A program made the translations under genes and the position numbers. The notes beneath the pieces are model-generated. The model saw only the letters and a list, made by a program, of their open reading frames with translations. It searched no databases and was not told the DNA's origin. Of a stretch of DNA of 38,774 nucleotides, positions 8,119 to 16,098 are shown one piece after another. This DNA is from Caldimonas tepidiphila (GTDB lineage Bacteria; Pseudomonadota; Gammaproteobacteria; Burkholderiales; Burkholderiaceae_C): contig NZ_QXMG01000053.1 of NCBI RefSeq assembly GCF_003569765.1, forward strand, positions 1 through 38,774, in the 5' to 3' direction. How positions within the stretch are numbered: the stretch's first letter is position 1; each line of letters opens with the position of its first letter.

Positions 8119-9282
8119 TCAGGCGGGCGCCGGCGGAAGCGGAGCGGCGACGCGCGGCTGCTCCAGCGGCAGCCGCAGCGAGAACTCGCTGCCCTTGCCG
8201 GGCCCCTCGCTGCGCACCTCGACCGAGCCGCCGTGCAGTTCCGCGATCTGCTTCACGAGCGCAAGGCCGATGCCCATGCCGTCGGGCTCCAGGCTCTCCG
8301 CGGAGGGCGCGCGCGTGAAGAGCTCGAAGATGTGCGGCAGCGTCTCCGGCGCCAGCCCGACCCCGGTGTCGAGGACGCGGACCACGACCTGGCTCGCCTC
8401 GACGGTGGCCTTGAGCCACACCTGCCCTCCCGAGGGGGTGTAGCGCAGCGCGTTGGTCAGCAGGTTGGTCACGGCCTGCTGGAAGCGGCCCCGGTCCAGC
8501 TCGACGAGGATCGGCGCCGGCGGCACCAGCAGGTGCAGCGCCAGGCCGCGGGCCTCGAACTGGGGCCGCAGGCCGCTGGCCAGATCGTCCAGCAGCACCC
8601 CCAGGTCGATGCGCTCGGGATGCAGCCGCAGCTTGCCGGTCGCCGCCCTTCCGGCATCGGCCAGGTCGTCCACCAGGCGGCGCAGCGCGTCGAGCTGCCG
8701 CTCGATGATCTTCAGCGGATGGGCGATGGCCTCGGTGCAGGCCGGGGTCAGGCGGATCAGCTGCACCGCGTTGAACAGCGGCGCCAGCGGGTTGCGCAAC
8801 TCGTGCGCCAGCGTCGTGACCGCGACCTCCTTGTAGGCCTTCGCGTTCGCGAGCTCGCGCAGGCGATTCTCCAGCGTCTCGACGTAGGTCCGCTTGTCGG
8901 TGTGGTCGCGCACCACCTTGGCGAAGCCGATCGCCTGTCCATGGGCGTCGCGCAGCGCGACCGCCGAGCCGCTGACCCAGATGCGCGTGCCGTCGCGGCG
9001 CACGTGCCAGCGGTCGTCGTCCGCCCGCGGACTGTGCAGCGCCTCCTGAAGTTCGAGCACCGGCAGGCCGCGCTGCCGGTCCTCCTCCGTAAAGAGGATG
9101 TCCCCTCCCTGGCCGATCATCTCGGTGGCGGTGTAGCCGAAGATGCGCTCGGCGGCCCCGAGCCAATGCCGGACCCGGCCGTCGAGGTCCATCAGGATGA
9201 GGGCGTGGTCCTGCGTCTGCCGCAGCCACAGCTCGAGCAAACGATCCTTGCGCGGGATTGCGCCCGCTTCGCTGGAAGCCAT
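8119..9282 (-). CDS. PAS-domain sensor histidine kinase
   Basis: A 387-residue protein with no transmembrane segment, hence probably cytoplasmic. A PAS/PAC module occupies about residues 12-135 (ALILMDLDGRVRHWLGAAERIFGY, then GFAKVVRDHTDKR). A HisKA domain follows with the phosphoacceptor His near residue 160 in LAHELRNPL. The HATPase_c domain has the N box (TNLLTNALRYT), G1 (DTGVGLAP) and G2 (GMGIGLALVKQIAELHGG). No receiver or Hpt domain and no cognate response regulator lie alongside it, so it is an orphan or partners elsewhere. The start at 9282 gives MASSEAGAI; a longer in-frame version begins at 9327. It is divergent from the MHYT-GGDEF-EAL gene and convergent with the nitroreductase gene. 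Confidence 0.93.
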   Translation of the reverse strand: MASSEAGAIPRKDRLLELWLRQTQDHALILMDLDGRVRHWLGAAERIFGYTATEMIGQGGDILFTEEDRQRGLPVLELQEALHSPRADDDRWHVRRDGTRIWVSGSAVALRDAHGQAIGFAKVVRDHTDKRTYVETLENRLRELANAKAYKEVAVTTLAHELRNPLAPLFNAVQLIRLTPACTEAIAHPLKIIERQLDALRRLVDDLADAGRAATGKLRLHPERIDLGVLLDDLASGLRPQFEARGLALHLLVPPAPILVELDRGRFQQAVTNLLTNALRYTPSGGQVWLKATVEASQVVVRVLDTGVGLAPETLPHIFELFTRAPSAESLEPDGMGIGLALVKQIAELHGGSVEVRSEGPGKGSEFSLRLPLEQPRVAAPLPPAPA

Positions 9283-9720
9283 GCTTGTTCCGTTTCTTGG
9301 CAGGAGTGCTCTGCCGGTGGCAGGCAATCCTCATGCGAAGCAAGGGCACGGCAAGCGACTCGGGCACCGCATCTTCCCGGGACTCGCGTGCCAGCCGCCC
9401 GCTTGCCGGAAAAAGGAGGAATTGCACCGAAAGTGCGTGCGCCTCGTCTTCGAGGGCGAGCTGCCAATCAGTGACCCTAAACCTATCGAAAATAATGCTT
9501 GGGTATTTTTGCGTGCATCTCTCGGCCTGCCTTTCGGCAAGCGGGGACGCTCCTACCAGGAGTGCGGGAGCGAGCAAAACCGGAACGTGAAATATTTTAC
9601 AGAACGTGACAGGAGTCGACCTCTGTCCTTAGTAACCATTGCTTAAACTGAAGTATTCAAATGTGAACCAGTCGTGACAACTCCTACCTTGGTGCGTCGC
9701 AAAGGTCGCGCGCCCAACAG
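9283..9720. promoter_or_regulatory. Divergent intergenic region, AT-richer, with direct repeats
   Basis: A 438-base gene-free stretch between the histidine kinase (minus) and the MHYT-GGDEF-EAL gene (plus). The part from about 9460 to 9690 is visibly richer in A and T than the surroundings, as expected for promoters. It contains GAACGTGA twice (9583-9590 and 9602-9609, 19 bases apart) flanking the near-palindrome GTGAAATATTTTAC (9587-9600). No complete promoter could be assigned with confidence. No protein reading frame here looks real. Confidence 0.5.
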
Positions 9721-11853
9721 ATGTCACTCGAATTCATGCAACCGGAGTACGACCTCCCGGTGGTCGCACTGTCGGTACTGATCGCCTCCTTCGCGTCATA
9801 CGTCTCGCTCGACCTTGCCGGTCGGGTCCGCAACCGCGATCCGCTCTCCGCGTTGATGTGGACCGCCATCGGCGCGCTGGTCATGGGCTCGGGCATCTGG
9901 TCGATGCACTTCGTCGGCATGCTGGCACTGTCGCTGCCGGTCGTGCTCGGCTACGACCCTCTCGTCACGGTGATGTCCTGGGTTGCCGCGGTCGCGGTCT
10001 CGGGCCTGGCACTGAGCTTTGCGGCGCGCCCGCAACTCAGCAACCGGGCGCTTCTGGCCGGCGCGGGCCTGATGGCCAGCGGCATCTGCGCGATGCACTA
10101 CCTCGGGATGGGGGCGCTGGAGATGTCGCCTCCCATCGTCTGGAACCCCTGGCTGGTGGTGGCCTCGGCCGTGATCGCCGCGACGGCCTCGGCCGCCGCG
10201 CTGCGGATCTTCTTCTGGAGGAACGGCGACGGCGGCCCGCGGGGCCAGGCCGCGAAGATCGTCGCCGCGCTGGTCATGGGCCTGGCCATCAGTGGCATGC
10301 ACTACACGGGCAGCGCCGCCGCCGGGTTCCCGGCAGGGACCGTGTGCCTGAGCCAGGACGGGCTGGGAGGCCTCGATCTCGGGCTGCTCGTCGCCGTCGC
10401 CTGCGTGATCCTGCTATGCATGGGCCTGTTCGCCTCGGCACTGGAGGCGCGCATGCAGGCCACCGTGCTGCGGCTGGCCGCCACCCTCGCGTCGGCGAGC
10501 GAGCAGCTCAAGGGTGCCAATGCCGAGCTCCAGCAGATGGCGCTGCGCGATCCGCTCACTGGCGTTGCCAACCGCGTGCTGTTCCAGGAGCGCCTGGGCC
10601 AGGCCTTGCAACGGCTCGACCAGGGCGCGATCAAGAAGCTGGGCCTGCTGTTCATCGACCTCGACGGCTTCAAGCCGGTGAACGACGGCTATGGACACGC
10701 CGCCGGGGACGAGGTGCTGCGGCAGGTGGCGGACCGGCTGCGGGCCGGCTTGCGGGAACACGACGTGCTGGCGCGCATCGGCGGCGACGAGTTCGTCGTG
10801 CTGGTCGAGCGTGTCCGAGACGCCTCGGAGCTCGCGCGGCTGGGGCAGCGCATGATCGATGCGATGGCGCCCCCCTTCGAGGTGGCCGGCCGGCCCGTTT
10901 CGCTGTCCTGCTCGATCGGCGGTCTGGTGCACCCAGACCAGGGTCAGCGCGAGATGCTGATCGCGGATGCCGACGCGGCGATGTATGCCGCCAAGCGCGG
11001 CGGCGGCGGCGCCTTCGCGCTGTTCGAGCCGCACATGCACGAGGACGTTTCGGCACAGATCGAGATGCGGCAGTCGCTGCGGGAGGCGATCGAGCGCGGG
11101 CAGCTCTTCCTGCACTACCAGCCCAAGGTCGATGGCCGGTCCGGGGAACTGAAGGGGCTCGAGGCCCTGCTGCGCTGGACCCATCCCCTGCAAGGGCCCA
11201 TCCCTCCCGACAGGTTCATTGCGGTGGCCGAACGCTTCGGGCTGATCGTGCCGCTCGGGAACTGGGTGATCGACGAAGCCTGCCGTCAACTCGCGGCTTG
11301 GCGCGCCGATGGCATTCGTCTGACGGTATCAATCAATCTCTCCGCCCATCAGCTGAGGCAGACGGAATTGGTCGATCAGGTGCGGTCCGCCTTGCAGCGA
11401 CATGGCGTGGATCCGCAGCAGCTGATGTGCGAGATCACCGAGTCGGCCGCGATGGAGCACGGCCACGCGACGCACCAGGTGATCGAAGGGCTCACGGCAA
11501 TCGGCGTGCGGCTGTCGATCGACGACTTCGGCACGGGCCATTCGAGCCTCGCGTCGCTGCGGCAGTTGCGCGTACGCGAACTCAAGATCGACCGGATGTT
11601 CATCAGGGACATCGCGGTTAGCCAGGATGCCCGGGCGATCGTCGACGCCATCGTGCGGCTCGCGCATGCGCTGGGACTGCGCGTGGTCGCGGAAGGCGTC
11701 GAGACACCGCAGCAGCGCGAGGTGCTGAACGCGCTCGGCTGCGACGAGCAGCAGGGCTTCCTCTTCGCCCGGCCGATGCCGGCCGCCGAACTGATCGGCA
11801 CGCAGGCAGGGCGCGTCCTCGCCGGGACTCGCGGCGTCCCTGCTCCCGCCTGA
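9721..11853 (+). CDS. MHYT-GGDEF-EAL cyclic-di-GMP signalling protein
   Basis: A 710-residue integral membrane protein. The N-terminal MHYT sensor (about residues 10-245) has seven hydrophobic helices and the three signature motifs [16 protein letters not shown] and SGMHYTGS, proposed to bind metal and sense gases such as O2, CO or NO. A GGDEF domain follows, with intact RIGGDEF near residue 354 and an allosteric I-site RxxD (REHD) five residues upstream. The EAL domain starts GLEALLRW near residue 479 and keeps [26 protein letters not shown] and EGVE, so both synthesis and hydrolysis of c-di-GMP are plausible. The ATG at 9721 is used; another ATG lies five codons later. It likely tunes motility against biofilm in response to the membrane signal. 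Confidence 0.95.
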   Translation: MSLEFMQPEYDLPVVALSVLIASFASYVSLDLAGRVRNRDPLSALMWTAIGALVMGSGIWSMHFVGMLALSLPVVLGYDPLVTVMSWVAAVAVSGLALSFAARPQLSNRALLAGAGLMASGICAMHYLGMGALEMSPPIVWNPWLVVASAVIAATASAAALRIFFWRNGDGGPRGQAAKIVAALVMGLAISGMHYTGSAAAGFPAGTVCLSQDGLGGLDLGLLVAVACVILLCMGLFASALEARMQATVLRLAATLASASEQLKGANAELQQMALRDPLTGVANRVLFQERLGQALQRLDQGAIKKLGLLFIDLDGFKPVNDGYGHAAGDEVLRQVADRLRAGLREHDVLARIGGDEFVVLVERVRDASELARLGQRMIDAMAPPFEVAGRPVSLSCSIGGLVHPDQGQREMLIADADAAMYAAKRGGGGAFALFEPHMHEDVSAQIEMRQSLREAIERGQLFLHYQPKVDGRSGELKGLEALLRWTHPLQGPIPPDRFIAVAERFGLIVPLGNWVIDEACRQLAAWRADGIRLTVSINLSAHQLRQTELVDQVRSALQRHGVDPQQLMCEITESAAMEHGHATHQVIEGLTAIGVRLSIDDFGTGHSSLASLRQLRVRELKIDRMFIRDIAVSQDARAIVDAIVRLAHALGLRVVAEGVETPQQREVLNALGCDEQQGFLFARPMPAAELIGTQAGRVLAGTRGVPAPA

Positions 11854-11860
11854 CGGGAGC
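11842..11860 (+). terminator. Hairpin overlapping the GGDEF-EAL stop codon
   Basis: GCTCCCG (11842-11848), loop CCTGA, CGGGAGC (11854-11860). The loop holds the stop codon of the preceding gene. A second hairpin follows at 11925. Confidence 0.35.
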
Positions 11861-11924
11861 CGGGTCGCGGAAGCGGCACCTGCGGCCGCTCCGCCGCTGT
11901 CGGGGCAGAGGGACGGCAAGTGAC

Positions 11925-11945
11925 AGGGGCACATTGAGTGCCCCT
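11925..11945. terminator. Bidirectional hairpin between convergent genes
   Basis: AGGGGCAC, loop ATTGA, GTGCCCCT: an eight-pair perfect stem in the gap between the convergent GGDEF-EAL and TerB-like genes, 12 bases from the latter's stop. Confidence 0.55.
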
Positions 11946-11957
11946 CCAACAGTCAGA

Positions 11958-12467
11958 TCACGACAGCGACAGCTTGACCTGGTAGCCGGGCTGGTTCTTC
12001 GGGTGGCTCTGGCTCGTGAAGACCGAGCGGTCGTTCTTCAGCAGCATGACCTCGAAGAACGGCCGGAACCGCTCCTCGGTGACCTGGAAGGCCGCCATGA
12101 ACTTGCCGAACAGCTCCTGCTCCTGCGGCTCCGGCTGCCCGTCGGCCAGCGAGGAATCGATGAGGTTGAGCAGGATGCACATCTTCTGCGCGTCGCTCAG
12201 CAGCGGCGCGGCCTCGCGCAGGAACTCGTCCAGCGAATGCTTCCTGCGGTACTTCACCGCGCTGTCGAGCAGCTTCTGGTTCTGCGCGCCGACGCCGATC
12301 ACGCCGCCGCCCTGGTCCTGCCCGCCGAGCACCGACAGCAGGTGGCCGATCTCCTCGTTGTCGATCTCCCCGTCGGCCGACATCATGTAGAGCAGCGAGG
12401 TGGCGAAAGCGAGGTGGGGCGTCATCTGCTCGCCGGCATCGCTCTTGAACATGTCAAACAGACCCAT
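11958..12467 (-). CDS. TerB-like tellurite-resistance-family protein
   Basis: A 169-residue all-helical cytoplasmic protein. It has the TerB-like acidic motif LLYMMSADGEIDNEEIGHLL near residues 25-45 and a second helical repeat with NLIDSSLADGQPEPQEQELFGKF near residues 102-125. Both resemble the metal-binding DxDxE pair of TerB folds. TerB family members bind Ca2+ or other metals and are thought to partner with membrane TerC. A TerC gene lies 252 bases upstream on the same strand, which supports a functional pair. The start at 12467 follows AGGA, six to ten bases upstream. The function could be metal or envelope stress rather than tellurite itself. Confidence 0.82.
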   Translation of the reverse strand: MGLFDMFKSDAGEQMTPHLAFATSLLYMMSADGEIDNEEIGHLLSVLGGQDQGGGVIGVGAQNQKLLDSAVKYRRKHSLDEFLREAAPLLSDAQKMCILLNLIDSSLADGQPEPQEQELFGKFMAAFQVTEERFRPFFEVMLLKNDRSVFTSQSHPKNQPGYQVKLSLS

Positions 12468-12719
12468 TTCTTATTCCTGTCTTCAAGTAGTCAATCAATC
12501 ACTGGTCGTTCCGGGCGCGCGCGGGCGCTCCATCCATCCGCCGCGGCGCGCCTTCTGATTTCATCGCATCGATCCGTCTTCTCGTCTCGCCGGCAGCTTC
12601 CGCGACCGGCCCGGGTCCTTCCCGGCACGCCCTCCTTTCTTCTGCACAGCCGCTCATCCCGGCCCCGGGCGGCGCGACCGCGGGCCGCGGCCGCCGGGAG
12701 CGGGGTCAGGGTTTCCGTT

Positions 12720-13526
12720 TCAGCAGGAGCGGGGCTCCAGCGCCTGCGGGGCATCCGCCACCTCCGCCTGCTTGGCTCGGCGCTTGGCACGGGCGCGCAG
12801 GTTGAGCGCCTCGACGAGCAGCGAGAAGGCCATCGCCGCGTAGATGTAGCCCTTGGCGACGTGTACCCCGAAGGCCTCGGCCGTCAGCGTCATGCCGACC
12901 ATCACGAGGAAGGCGAGCGCCAGCACCTTCACCGACGGGTGGCGGTCGACGAAGTCGCCGATCGACTTGGCCGCGACCAGCATCACGACGACCGCGGTGA
13001 TCACCGCCGCGACCATCACCCCGATGCGGTCGACCATGCCGACCGCGGTGATGACCGAGTCGAGCGAGAAGACGATGTCGATCACGGCGATCTGGGCGAT
13101 GATCCCCCAGAACAGGTTGCGGCTCGCGCCGCGCACCGCGTGGGCGGCCTGCGCCGCGTCGCTGCCGTGCTCGGACAGGCCGTCCTGCTCGCGCGCCTCG
13201 ACCTCGATGAATATCTCGTGCGTCGCCTTGTAGAGCAGGAACAGGCCGCCCAGCAGCAGCACGATGTCGCGCCCGCTGAAGCCGTTGCCGAAGACCGTGA
13301 AGAGGTCCTCGGTCAGGCCCATCACCCAGGTCAGCGAGAACAGCAGCAGCAGCCGCGTGATCAGCGCGAAGGCGAGGCCGAGGCGCCGGGCCTTGTCGCG
13401 CACCCCGGGCGGCAGACGCCCGACGAGGATCGAGATGAAGATGATGTTGTCGACGCCCAGGACGATTTCCAGGGCGGTCAGCATCGCGAAGGCGATCCAG
13501 AGGTTCGGGTCGAACAGGAATTCCAT
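12720..13526 (-). CDS. TerC family integral membrane protein (Mn/metal exporter-like)
   Basis: A 268-residue inner-membrane protein with about seven hydrophobic helices. Characteristic acidic membrane motifs are ALEIVLGVDNIIFISI (about residues 18-33) and AVIDIVFSLDSVITAVG (about 145-160), the paired Asp-containing helices of TerC/Alx proteins. A charged cytoplasmic loop near residues 105-130 (EVEAREQDGLSEHGSDAA) separates the two halves. Several TerC/Alx family members export Mn2+ during alkaline or metal stress and may aid metalation of secreted enzymes. An in-frame ATG 16 residues upstream exists, but MEFLFDPNLW is the usual family start. The TerB-like gene follows. No yybP-ykoY riboswitch was recognised upstream. 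Confidence 0.9.
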   Translation of the reverse strand: MEFLFDPNLWIAFAMLTALEIVLGVDNIIFISILVGRLPPGVRDKARRLGLAFALITRLLLLFSLTWVMGLTEDLFTVFGNGFSGRDIVLLLGGLFLLYKATHEIFIEVEAREQDGLSEHGSDAAQAAHAVRGASRNLFWGIIAQIAVIDIVFSLDSVITAVGMVDRIGVMVAAVITAVVVMLVAAKSIGDFVDRHPSVKVLALAFLVMVGMTLTAEAFGVHVAKGYIYAAMAFSLLVEALNLRARAKRRAKQAEVADAPQALEPRSC

Positions 13527-13608
13527 GAATACTTCTTGGTGTCGGGGCGATGCGCCCCGCAGGAGCGGGAGCACGCGGCGCTGCCGGCCGCGGCCAGGGG
13601 TTGGAAAT

Positions 13609-13639
13609 CCGGAGGCCGTGAAAAGGATTCGGCCTCCGG
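13609..13639 (-). terminator. Strong hairpin between yccA-like and terC genes
   Basis: Perfect 10-base inverted repeat CCGGAGGCCG (13609-13618) and CGGCCTCCGG (13630-13639) with an 11-base loop. It lies past the end of the Bax-inhibitor gene and before terC, so a terminator or a leader structure for terC are both possible. Confidence 0.5.
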
Positions 13640-13653
13640 CACCGGGAAGGGAC

Positions 13654-13671
13654 GGGGCGCCGCGGCGCCCC
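13654..13671. repeat. 18-base perfect palindrome
   Basis: GGGGCGCCGCGGCGCCCC lies 22 bases past the Bax-inhibitor stop codon on the minus strand. Together with the hairpin at 13609 it gives two stable RNA structures in tandem, most simply a terminator region. Confidence 0.4.
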
Positions 13672-13693
13672 GGTGGAGCTCAGTCGCTGCCGT

Positions 13694-14398
13694 TCAGTCG
13701 CTGCTCGACGTGAAGCCGAACAGCTGCAGCAGCGCGGTGAACAGGTTGAACAGCGACACGAACAGGCCGGTGGTCGCCATCACGTAGTTCGTCTCGCCGC
13801 CGCGCACGATGCGCTGCGTCTCCCAGGCCAGCATGCCGGCCATCAGCAGCACGACCATCGCCGAGACCGCGAGCGACAGCGCGCCCATCTCGAACACCGC
13901 CGCGCCGATGCCGGCGAGCACCGCGACGATCATGCCGATGAAGAGGAAGGAGCCCATGCCGGAGAGATCGCGGCGCGTCGTCATCGCCCAGGCCGACATC
14001 GCGAGGAAGACCGTCGCGGTCGCGCCCAGCGCCATGGCCACCACCTGCGTGCCGCCCGGCAGCGCCACGACCTTGCTCAGCAGCGGCCCGAGCGTGTAGC
14101 CCATGAAGCCGGTGAGCGCGAAGGTCAGCGCGACGCCCGCCGCCCGGTCGCGGAAGCGCGTGACGAGGAACAGCAGGCCGAAGTAGCCCGCGAGCGTCAG
14201 CAGCAGGCCCGGCGCCGGCAGGCCCCAGGCCATCGCGGCGGTGGCGACGAGCGCGCTGAAGCCGAGGTTGAACCCGAGCAGCGCATAGGTGTTGCGCAGC
14301 ACCCGGCGCGCCGAGTCGGCGTGCAAGGGCCTGGCGTGGTCCGCCGGCACGGGGACGGCGACGGCGGTGATGCGGGATCGATCGTCGTGGATGTTCAT
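13694..14398 (-). CDS. Bax inhibitor-1/YccA family membrane protein
   Basis: A 234-residue polytopic inner-membrane protein with about seven helices. After a polar N-terminal 40 residues come RRVLRNTYALLGFNLGFSAL, GFMGYTLGPLL and a C-terminal SLFNLFTALLQLFGF ending, which are standard for bacterial BI-1/YccA proteins. YccA interacts with the FtsH protease in E. coli, and related BsYetJ conducts Ca2+. The start at 14398 has a good ribosome site, GGAAGGAGC. A reading frame extending to 14506 would cross the intergenic regulatory palindromes and is rejected. The gene is divergent from the NhaR-like regulator, with 91 bases between the starts, so control by that regulator is plausible. Confidence 0.9.
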   Translation of the reverse strand: MNIHDDRSRITAVAVPVPADHARPLHADSARRVLRNTYALLGFNLGFSALVATAAMAWGLPAPGLLLTLAGYFGLLFLVTRFRDRAAGVALTFALTGFMGYTLGPLLSKVVALPGGTQVVAMALGATATVFLAMSAWAMTTRRDLSGMGSFLFIGMIVAVLAGIGAAVFEMGALSLAVSAMVVLLMAGMLAWETQRIVRGGETNYVMATTGLFVSLFNLFTALLQLFGFTSSSD

Positions 14399-14457
14399 GA
14401 GGGTGCTCCTTCCGGGGACGAAAGATAGGGCACACTCTTCTTCGAAAAAACAAGCAT

Positions 14458-14477
14458 CCGAAGGAATGACACTTCGG
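14458..14477. promoter_or_regulatory. Inverted repeat in the divergent regulator region
   Basis: CCGAAG (14458-14463) and CTTCGG (14472-14477) are inverted repeats separated by eight bases. They overlap the palindrome at 14473 and share its CTTCGG half-site. Confidence 0.4.
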
Positions 14478-14487
14478 AAATTCCGAA
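14473..14487. promoter_or_regulatory. LysR-type operator candidate (T-N11-A palindrome)
   Basis: TTCGGAAATTCCGAA is a perfect 7+1+7 palindrome containing T-N11-A (TCGGAAATTCCGA), the LysR-family half-site rule. It ends two bases before the regulator ATG at 14490, fitting autorepression and perhaps control of the divergent membrane protein gene. Confidence 0.55.
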
Positions 14488-14489
14488 CC

Positions 14490-15392
14490 ATGGCCACCCC
14501 CTTCAACTACCGCCACCTCTACTACTTCTGGGTCGTCGCCAAGGAGGGCGGCATGGCGCGGGCCGCCGAGCGGCTCGACATGGCGGTGCAGACGGTGAGC
14601 GCGCAGGTGCGCGAGCTCGAGCGCTCGCTCGGCCACGCGCTGCTCAAGCCCGCGGGCCGCGGCGTGGCGCTGACCGAGGCCGGCGCCGTCGCGATGGCGC
14701 ACGCCGACCAGATCTTCCAGATCGGCGAGCGGCTGCCGGCGGCGGTGCGCGAGGCGGCCACCGGGCAGGCGCTGCGGCTGGCGGTCGGCATCTCGGACGG
14801 GCTGCCGAAGCTCGTGGTGCGGCACCTGCTGCAGCCGGTGCTGGAGGACGCGCGCGTGCGGCTGCTGTGCCACGAGGACGAGATCGAGGGCCTGCTCGCC
14901 GACCTGGCGCTGCACCGGCTCGACATGGTGCTGTCCGACCGCCCCGCGCCGCCGAACCCGAACCTGAAGCTCTACAGCCACCCGCTCGGCGAGGCGGCGC
15001 TCGCGTGGTATGCGCCGGTCGCGCTCGCGTCGGCCTGCGCGGCGCCCTTCCCGGAGTGCCTGTCCGAGCTTCCAGTGCTGCTGCCCACCGGGCATGCCGC
15101 GGTGCGCACGCGGCTCGACCACTGGTTCGAGCGCAAGGGGATCCGCCCCGGCGTGGTCGGCGAGTTCGAGGACAGCGCGCTGCTGGCGGCCTTCGGCCGC
15201 AGCGGCCTGGGCGCCTTCCCCGCCTCGCGCTGGTCGCACGAGGAGTTGACGCAGGTGCACGGGATGCACCTGCTCGGCGACTGCCCGGAGGTCGTCGAGC
15301 ACTTCTACCTGATCTCCGCGCAGCGCCGCATCCAGCATCCGCTGGTGCAGCGCGTGCTCGATGCGCCGCAGGGCGCGACGGCGGCGGCCTGA
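14490..15392 (+). CDS. nhaR: LysR family regulator, NhaR-like
   Basis: A 300-residue LysR-type activator. The helix-turn-helix spans residues 1-65 and begins MATPFNYRHLYYFWVVAKEG, followed by RAAERLDMAVQTVSAQVREL. The Asn/Tyr-x-x-HLYYFW start is the hallmark of NhaR, which in E. coli activates nhaA in response to Na+ and high pH. The effector domain covers about 95-290, with LRLAVGISDGLPKLVVRHLL. No nhaA antiporter is in the window. The neighbour is a BI-1/YccA gene, so the regulon may differ from that in E. coli. The ATG at 14490 is preferred to an ATG at 14466, because the earlier one would bring the operator-like palindrome into the coding region. Confidence 0.85.
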   Translation: MATPFNYRHLYYFWVVAKEGGMARAAERLDMAVQTVSAQVRELERSLGHALLKPAGRGVALTEAGAVAMAHADQIFQIGERLPAAVREAATGQALRLAVGISDGLPKLVVRHLLQPVLEDARVRLLCHEDEIEGLLADLALHRLDMVLSDRPAPPNPNLKLYSHPLGEAALAWYAPVALASACAAPFPECLSELPVLLPTGHAAVRTRLDHWFERKGIRPGVVGEFEDSALLAAFGRSGLGAFPASRWSHEELTQVHGMHLLGDCPEVVEHFYLISAQRRIQHPLVQRVLDAPQGATAAA

Positions 15393-15403
15393 GCAGGCGC
15401 CCC

Positions 15404-15456
15404 GGCGGCTGCGGACAGGGCCGCGCCGGCCGCGAGCGGCGCGCACCGCAGCCGCC
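15404..15456. terminator. Long inverted repeat between convergent genes
   Basis: GGCGGCTGCGG (15404-15414) and CCGCAGCCGCC (15446-15456), eleven perfect pairs enclosing 31 bases, in the gap between the nhaR-like and exoD-like genes. Likely a two-way terminator. Confidence 0.5.
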
Positions 15457-15465
15457 GCCGTGGCT

Positions 15466-16089
15466 TCAGTGCCGCAGGCCCAGCCAGGCCAGCACGGCCT
15501 GCGCGCCCTCGACCAGGACCTGCCCCATCGCGAAGGCGTAGCCGACCGCCGCCACGCCGACGAGCGCCGACAGCAGCAGCGCCCGCCCGTCGCGGAACAT
15601 CCAGCCCAGGCTCAGCAGCGCGAGGCTCAGGCTCGGCAGCACGTTGCCGAGCGGCAGCGGCAGCAGGATCAGCGCGCCCATCAGCGCGATCCACCCGCCC
15701 CACCAGGGATGCGTGCTGCGATGGCACAGCAGCAGCCAGCGGGCGGCGAGGAAGCGGCTGGCGGCGGCGTAGGTCCAGGCCAGGGCCTGCAGGCAGCGCC
15801 GCGACCAGGTTTCACTGAGCGCCACCCGGTGCAGCCGCTCGGGAATGCAGGCGGCATCCCAGTCGCGGTGCCAGCGCCACGCGAGCGCCAGGATCACGAA
15901 ACCCAGCACCGAACCGAGGCCGACGAGCGGCGCGGCGCTCAGCATCGCCAGCAACAGGAGCAGCACCGCGGCGGAGGCCTGCCCGTGCAGGGCCAGCAGG
16001 TCCGGCAGCGTCAGGCCCGGCGCGGCGAGCACCGACCGCGCCCGGTGGCGCGCGGCGCGGCGGAAGACGGCAGCGAGTCGCTTGGACAT
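15466..16089 (-). CDS. exoD: ExoD family membrane protein
   Basis: A 207-residue integral membrane protein of the ExoD family, first described in rhizobial exopolysaccharide synthesis and alkaline tolerance. Visible family features are TLPDLLALHGQASAAVLLLL (about 27-46), hydrophobic helices in the centre, and the diagnostic LPLPLGNVLPSLSLALLSLG segment near residues 143-162, followed by RDGRALLLSALVG. It starts nine bases after the preceding membrane-protein gene, so the two are almost certainly cotranscribed. The precise biochemical role of ExoD is not established. The context (HPF-like stress protein, unknown membrane protein) suggests a stationary-phase or stress-induced unit. Confidence 0.85.
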   Translation of the reverse strand: MSKRLAAVFRRAARHRARSVLAAPGLTLPDLLALHGQASAAVLLLLLAMLSAAPLVGLGSVLGFVILALAWRWHRDWDAACIPERLHRVALSETWSRRCLQALAWTYAAASRFLAARWLLLCHRSTHPWWGGWIALMGALILLPLPLGNVLPSLSLALLSLGWMFRDGRALLLSALVGVAAVGYAFAMGQVLVEGAQAVLAWLGLRH

Positions 16090-16098
16090 GGGCGGTCC

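Noticed and set aside
13527-13693. yybP-ykoY manganese riboswitch upstream of terC
   Set aside because: The gap has strong hairpins, but I could not find the conserved yybP-ykoY core elements, so it is not called.
14399-14506. An N-terminal extension of the Bax-inhibitor protein to 14506
   Set aside because: It would read through the palindromic regulator region, and its residues do not resemble the family. A ribosome site precedes 14398.
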